A DNA stretch of 64,000 bases from positions 62,001 through 126,000 of the forward strand of contig NZ_JAKKFD010000019.1 in the NCBI RefSeq assembly GCF_022229005.1, read 5' to 3'. Numbering within the stretch: position 1 is the stretch's first letter; each line of letters opens with the position of its first letter. Shown in pieces: positions 60,760-64,000 of this stretch. A program made the position numbers and the translations under genes. The stretch comes from Micromonospora trifolii. Lineage in GTDB: Bacteria > Actinomycetota > Actinomycetes > Mycobacteriales > Micromonosporaceae. The notes beneath the pieces were generated by a model. That model saw only the letters and a program-made list of their open reading frames with translations, ran no database searches and had not been told where the DNA came from.

Positions 60760-60969
60760 TCAGTCGCCCTGCCGCTGCTGCGGGATCTGGCCCTGCAGCA
60801 GCGCCCTGACCTCCGACTCACGGTACCGACGGTGGCCACCCAGGGTGCGGATGGCACTGAGCTTGCCAGCCTTGGCCCACCGGGTCACCGTCTTCGGGTC
60901 GACCCGGAACATCGACGCCACCTCGGCCGGCGTGAGTAGCGGCTCTGGTTCGTGCGTTCGCGATGCCAT
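60760..60969 (-). CDS. bldC: BldC developmental regulator (MerR-type)
   Basis: 69 aa, the length of Streptomyces BldC. EPLLTPAEVASMFRVDPKT is followed by VTRWAKAGKLSAIRTLGGHR and RYRESEVRALLQGQIPQQR, nearly the BldC sequence as I recall it, covering the winged helix-turn-helix. BldC binds direct repeats and holds back the onset of sporulation in Streptomyces. Neighbours (a conserved unknown gene, vdh, DUF3073) match the Streptomyces order, so the assignment is strong. Confidence 0.93.
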   Translation of the reverse strand: MASRTHEPEPLLTPAEVASMFRVDPKTVTRWAKAGKLSAIRTLGGHRRYRESEVRALLQGQIPQQRQGD

Positions 60970-61204
60970 CGGTCACTCCTCCACATGTATAGACATCGGC
61001 CGGGGTCCCGCCGGCCGACGCGTCTCCCATGGTCCGGCTAGTCCCCGATGTCCGACATGGGCCGAACGGATGAAGGTCCCTAGACGGACGGATGAACCAT
61101 GCCCGATTTTTACGACTTTTACACGGCAGGAACTACCTTATTCGGACTCATGATCACGGTTCGTGATGCGTCAACTACGAGCACAACTCACCTTGGGAGC
61201 GCTC

Positions 61205-61223
61205 CTAGGGTGATATGCCCTAG
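61205..61223. terminator. Inverted repeat at the end of the gene downstream of bldC's neighbour
   Basis: CTAGGG (61205-61210) and CCCTAG (61218-61223) flank TGATATG. The dyad overlaps the stop codon (61220-61222) of the next gene. The gap 60970-61219 upstream of bldC holds AT-rich promoter-like sequence but no clear gene. Confidence 0.4.
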
Positions 61224-62059
61224 TTGCACCGCTCCAACAGCTGCACCGCGCGCCACCGAGCCACCAACTTGTCGTACGCGGCCGACGCCTCCTCGGCCTC
61301 GCCGCGCGACAGCCCCGCGAGGCCGCCGGCAACCAGTTCGGGCGAGTCGTCAGCGGCAAGCGTCTCGTCGGAGAGCAGGTCGACCAGACCGCCGTAGTCC
61401 AGCTCCACCACGGACCGCGGATGGAACTCCTCCAGCCAGCGGGCCGCCTCCTCCACCGCCTCGGTGATCGGCGCCTCGCCCACCGACTTGCGCAGCACCG
61501 ACAGCGCCCGCGACGAGCGACGTCGGGCCTTGGAGATCTCGGTGCGGTAGCGCAACGCCCGCCGGCCCGGCTGGGTGACCAGATCCCGTTCCGCCGGGTC
61601 GAAGAGCACGAACCACCGCAGCGGTACGCCCCAGGTGGCGATCTGCTCGTGCACCCGGGGCACACCGTGCTCCAGCACCCGGGCGCCACTGCGCCAGTCG
61701 TCCACCACCGCCCTGGCCTGCCCGGCGAGCACCGGCGGCACGAAGGCGTCGGCGAGCACCGAGGGCACCCCGTCCCGGGCGCTCAGCGCCGCCTCAGCGA
61801 CCCGGATGCGCAGGTTCCACGGGCAGACCAGCAGGCCGTCGTCCGTCTCCAGGACGTACGCCTCCTCCGGCAGGTCCGGCAGCCGGGTCCAGCCGGCGCC
61901 CAGCGCCTCGATCACCGCCGTCCGCTGCCGACCGGGCCCCTCGACCGGGGCGACAGCGCGCCCCTCCGAGACGTAGCGGCGCCAGTAGCTCTGCCGGTCT
62001 CGATCGAAGGCGGCCAACGGTTCGTACACGCGCAGGTAAGAAGCGAAGAGCGACGGCAC
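61220..62059 (-). CDS. Conserved hypothetical protein (bldC-vdh neighbour)
   Basis: 279 aa from a GTG at 62059 with GGGAGG 8 bp upstream; this shortens the open frame that runs to 62110. SLFASYLRVYEPLAAFDRDR and GDLLVCPWNLRIRVAEAALSA-type sequences are present, with many short helices and no membrane segment. It corresponds in position to the uncharacterised gene next to bldC in Streptomyces; function unknown. Confidence 0.75.
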   Translation of the reverse strand: MPSLFASYLRVYEPLAAFDRDRQSYWRRYVSEGRAVAPVEGPGRQRTAVIEALGAGWTRLPDLPEEAYVLETDDGLLVCPWNLRIRVAEAALSARDGVPSVLADAFVPPVLAGQARAVVDDWRSGARVLEHGVPRVHEQIATWGVPLRWFVLFDPAERDLVTQPGRRALRYRTEISKARRRSSRALSVLRKSVGEAPITEAVEEAARWLEEFHPRSVVELDYGGLVDLLSDETLAADDSPELVAGGLAGLSRGEAEEASAAYDKLVARWRAVQLLERCN

Positions 62060-62252
62060 CGCGCGATCCTCCCACGAACCACGCCCGTACGCGGTCAGCG
62101 GCCGGAGCACGCGCGCCGCACCGTGAGACGGCGGCGGCGCGTCGAGCGCCCGCCCGGCGGCCGATACTAGGCTCGATCACACCGGCAGCATCCCCGCCGG
62201 GGTCCACCAGGTCCGCGTCCCACAAGGACGCACACCACAGTAGGAGCCAACA

Positions 62253-63335
62253 ATGGGCGTATTCGCGAGCACCGACGACCCGGTCTCGACAGGTCACGAA
62301 CAGGTCGTGTTCTGCCAGGACAAGCAGAGCGGCCTGAAGGCGATCATCGGGATCTACTCCACAGCGCTGGGCCCGGCGCTCGGCGGCACCCGCTTCTACC
62401 CGTACGCGAGCGAGGACGACGCCCTCGCCGACGTGCTGGACCTGTCCCGCGGGATGGCGTACAAGAACGCGCTCGCCGGTCTGGACCTGGGCGGCGGCAA
62501 GGCCGTCATCTGGGGCGACCCGGAGCAGATCAAGAGCGAGGCGCTGCTGCGCGCGTACGGCCGCTTCGTGGAGTCGCTGGGCGGCCGCTACTACACCGCC
62601 TGTGACGTCGGCACGTACGTGGCGGACATGGACGTCGTGGCCCGCGAGACCCGCTACGTGACCGGGCGCAGCGTGGAGCACGGCGGCGCCGGCGACTCGT
62701 CGATCCTCACCGCCTGGGGTGTCTTCCAGGGGATGCGGGCCGCGGCCGAGCACGTGTGGGGCACCCCGAGCCTGCGGGGCCGGCGGGTCGGCGTGGCCGG
62801 CCTGGGCAAGGTCGGCAAGTACCTCACCGGGCACCTGCTGGAGGACGGCGCCGAGGTGGTCGCCACCGACGTCAACCCGAAGGCGCTGGCGTGGGTGCGC
62901 AGCAACCACCCGCAGGTCACCCTCGTCGACGACTCCAGCGCGCTGGTCGCCGCGGACATCGACGTGTACGCGCCGTGCGCGCTGGGCGGCGCCCTGAACG
63001 ACGACACGGTGCCGGCGTTGCGCGCCAAGGTGGTCACCGGGGCGGCGAACAACCAACTCGCCCACCCGGGCATCGAGAAGCTGCTGGCCGACCGGGGCAT
63101 CCTCTACACCCCGGACTACGTGGTGAACGCGGGCGGCGTGATCCAGGTGGCCGACGAGATCGAGGGCTTCAACTTCGACCGGGCGAAGCTGCGGGCGACC
63201 CGGATCTACGACACCACCCGCGAGATCCTGCACCTGGCTGACGCGGAGGGCGTGCCGCCGGCGGTGGCCGCCGACCGGCTGGCGGAGCGGCGGATGGCGG
63301 ACGTCGGCCGCCTGCGCGCGATCCACCTGCGCTGA
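62253..63335 (+). CDS. vdh: Valine/leucine dehydrogenase (Glu/Leu/Phe/Val dehydrogenase family)
   Basis: 360 aa. The catalytic region [20 protein letters not shown] contains K71 and K83, and [18 protein letters not shown] is the NAD-binding glycine-rich turn (about 180-197). Catalyses oxidative deamination of branched-chain amino acids to 2-oxo acids (and reverse), feeding starter units for branched fatty acids and polyketides. Synteny with bldC favours valine dehydrogenase; leucine specificity cannot be excluded. Confidence 0.92.
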   Translation: MGVFASTDDPVSTGHEQVVFCQDKQSGLKAIIGIYSTALGPALGGTRFYPYASEDDALADVLDLSRGMAYKNALAGLDLGGGKAVIWGDPEQIKSEALLRAYGRFVESLGGRYYTACDVGTYVADMDVVARETRYVTGRSVEHGGAGDSSILTAWGVFQGMRAAAEHVWGTPSLRGRRVGVAGLGKVGKYLTGHLLEDGAEVVATDVNPKALAWVRSNHPQVTLVDDSSALVAADIDVYAPCALGGALNDDTVPALRAKVVTGAANNQLAHPGIEKLLADRGILYTPDYVVNAGGVIQVADEIEGFNFDRAKLRATRIYDTTREILHLADAEGVPPAVAADRLAERRMADVGRLRAIHLR

Positions 63336-63635
63336 GCGATCCCGGGGGCGGGTCGACGAGATCCGCCTCCGGGCCCCGGTGTCGGGTGTCGCTGGGTAAG
63401 CTGAGCCGGGGTCAAATTTGATGCGGTTTGTCCGGTGTCACGGGTGCTAACCGTTCCGCTCCTTACCCGGTACACTGGGTGACGGCCGGATCGACGCGAC
63501 GCGCAGAGCCGGCTGACGGTAACCCGAGGTGCCGAACGGTGGCATCCCCATGTACCGTAAGAGCCACGAGAGATGCCTGACGTCATCGGGGCCCGCCTTC
63601 GGGCTGCCCCGCATTCTGTGCGAGGGGGTCGAGCC

Positions 63636-63851
63636 ATGGGGCGCGGCCGTGCTAAGGCCAAGCAGACTAAGGTGGCGCGGGAGTTGAAGTACCACTCCCC
63701 GAACACCGACCTCACCGCTTTGCAGCGCGAACTGGCGGGTGCTGGTAAGTCTGAGCACCACTTCGACGACGACTCTAAAGAGTTCGTCGACGACGATGAT
63801 GAGGATCACGCGGACGACGATCCGGATCCCTGGGTCCGTCCGACCCGCTGA
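63636..63851 (+). CDS. DUF3073-domain small acidic protein
   Basis: 71 aa from the ATG at 63636. MGRGRAKAKQTKVARELKYH, then PNTDLTALQRELAG, is the DUF3073 signature; the tail (about 45-66) is almost all Asp/Glu. Universal in actinobacteria but without known function. The 300-bp gap before it contains TACACT (63470-63475), a -10-like box. Confidence 0.88.
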   Translation: MGRGRAKAKQTKVARELKYHSPNTDLTALQRELAGAGKSEHHFDDDSKEFVDDDDEDHADDDPDPWVRPTR

Positions 63852-63925
63852 CCTCTCGACGCAGCTGAGCACGCGGTAACCCCCGCGCGCTCACGCACGT
63901 GACGTGCAGGTTCAGCCGCCGACGA

Positions 63926-63976
63926 TCAGGGGCCTGGCCCGACCGGATCCACTCCGGCCGCTCGACAGGCCCCTGA
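63926..63976. terminator. Stem-loop after the DUF3073 gene
   Basis: TCAGGGGCCTG (63926-63936) pairs perfectly with CAGGCCCCTGA (63966-63976), enclosing an inner CCGGA/TCCGG hairpin. It lies 75 bp after the gene and may serve also an unseen gene from the right. Nothing else is supported to 64000. Confidence 0.6.
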
Positions 63977-64000
63977 CAACGGTTTCCTCAGCGCGGGCGA

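Overview
The window is high-GC actinobacterial DNA. BldC, cobalamin-type MerR regulation of carotenoid genes, large secreted glycoside hydrolases, GTG starts and dense 4-bp overlaps all point to a filamentous actinomycete. Gene content and repeat style fit Micromonosporaceae (Micromonospora-like); this is inference without a database search. No phage, transposase, rRNA or CRISPR array was seen.

Layout. 1-4.7 kb: an IclR regulator, then a sugar-type ABC importer whose two permeases are fused into one polypeptide, with a perfect TCGAAC-N3-GTTCGA operator between them. 4.7-11.4 kb: small accessory genes (double GNAT, RibD/DHFR-like reductase, LysR, two LtrA membrane proteins flanking a MarR-GNAT fusion, a zinc-ribbon protein). 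11.4-14.6 kb: GH65 phosphorylase/hydrolase and a PAP2 phosphatase. 14.8-25.8 kb: a Tad/Flp pilus locus (prepilin peptidase, two unknown exported proteins, CpaB/SAF, CpaE, TadA, TadB, TadC, Flp-like pilin, two TadE-like and one TadG-like pseudopilin, LysM membrane protein). 26-27.8 kb: Rieske protein and an enoyl-CoA hydratase. 27.8-41.2 kb: a co-directional polysaccharide locus with two large secreted GH87 alpha-1,3-glucanases, a GH13 alpha-glucosidase, two permeases, a binding lipoprotein and a LacI regulator, readable as a complete alpha-1,3-glucan harvesting system. 41.3-44 kb: FAD disulfide reductase and serine hydrolase. 44-50.5 kb: a carotenoid/photoprotection cluster (photolyase, crtB, crtE, crtI, idi) ending in a LitR/CarH-type regulator whose cobalamin pocket is altered. 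50.6-52 kb: a CE4 deacetylase and tRNA-Glu, tRNA-Asp and tRNA-Phe genes. 52-60.7 kb: mixed housekeeping and unknown genes, including a substrate-binding lipoprotein whose two halves are in swapped order (circular permutation), a beta-oxidation pair and a DxDxDG repeat protein. 60.7-64 kb: bldC, a conserved unknown gene, valine/leucine dehydrogenase and a DUF3073 protein, a block I recognise as conserved beside bldC in Streptomyces.

How the genes work together: the crt cluster is most simply a light-responsive unit in which the terminal MerR protein represses the divergent crtB/crtE promoter, where two 9-bp direct repeats sit over the -35 region. In the GH87 locus, secreted enzymes would cut alpha-1,3-glucan, the importer would take up oligosaccharides and the cytoplasmic GH13 enzyme would finish the job, with an internal hairpin after the binding-protein gene probably setting stoichiometry. 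The strongest novelty candidates are the circularly permuted binding protein, the altered CarH-like photoreceptor, the fused MalF-MalG permease and the small structured repeats in the tad operon and behind tRNA-Glu.
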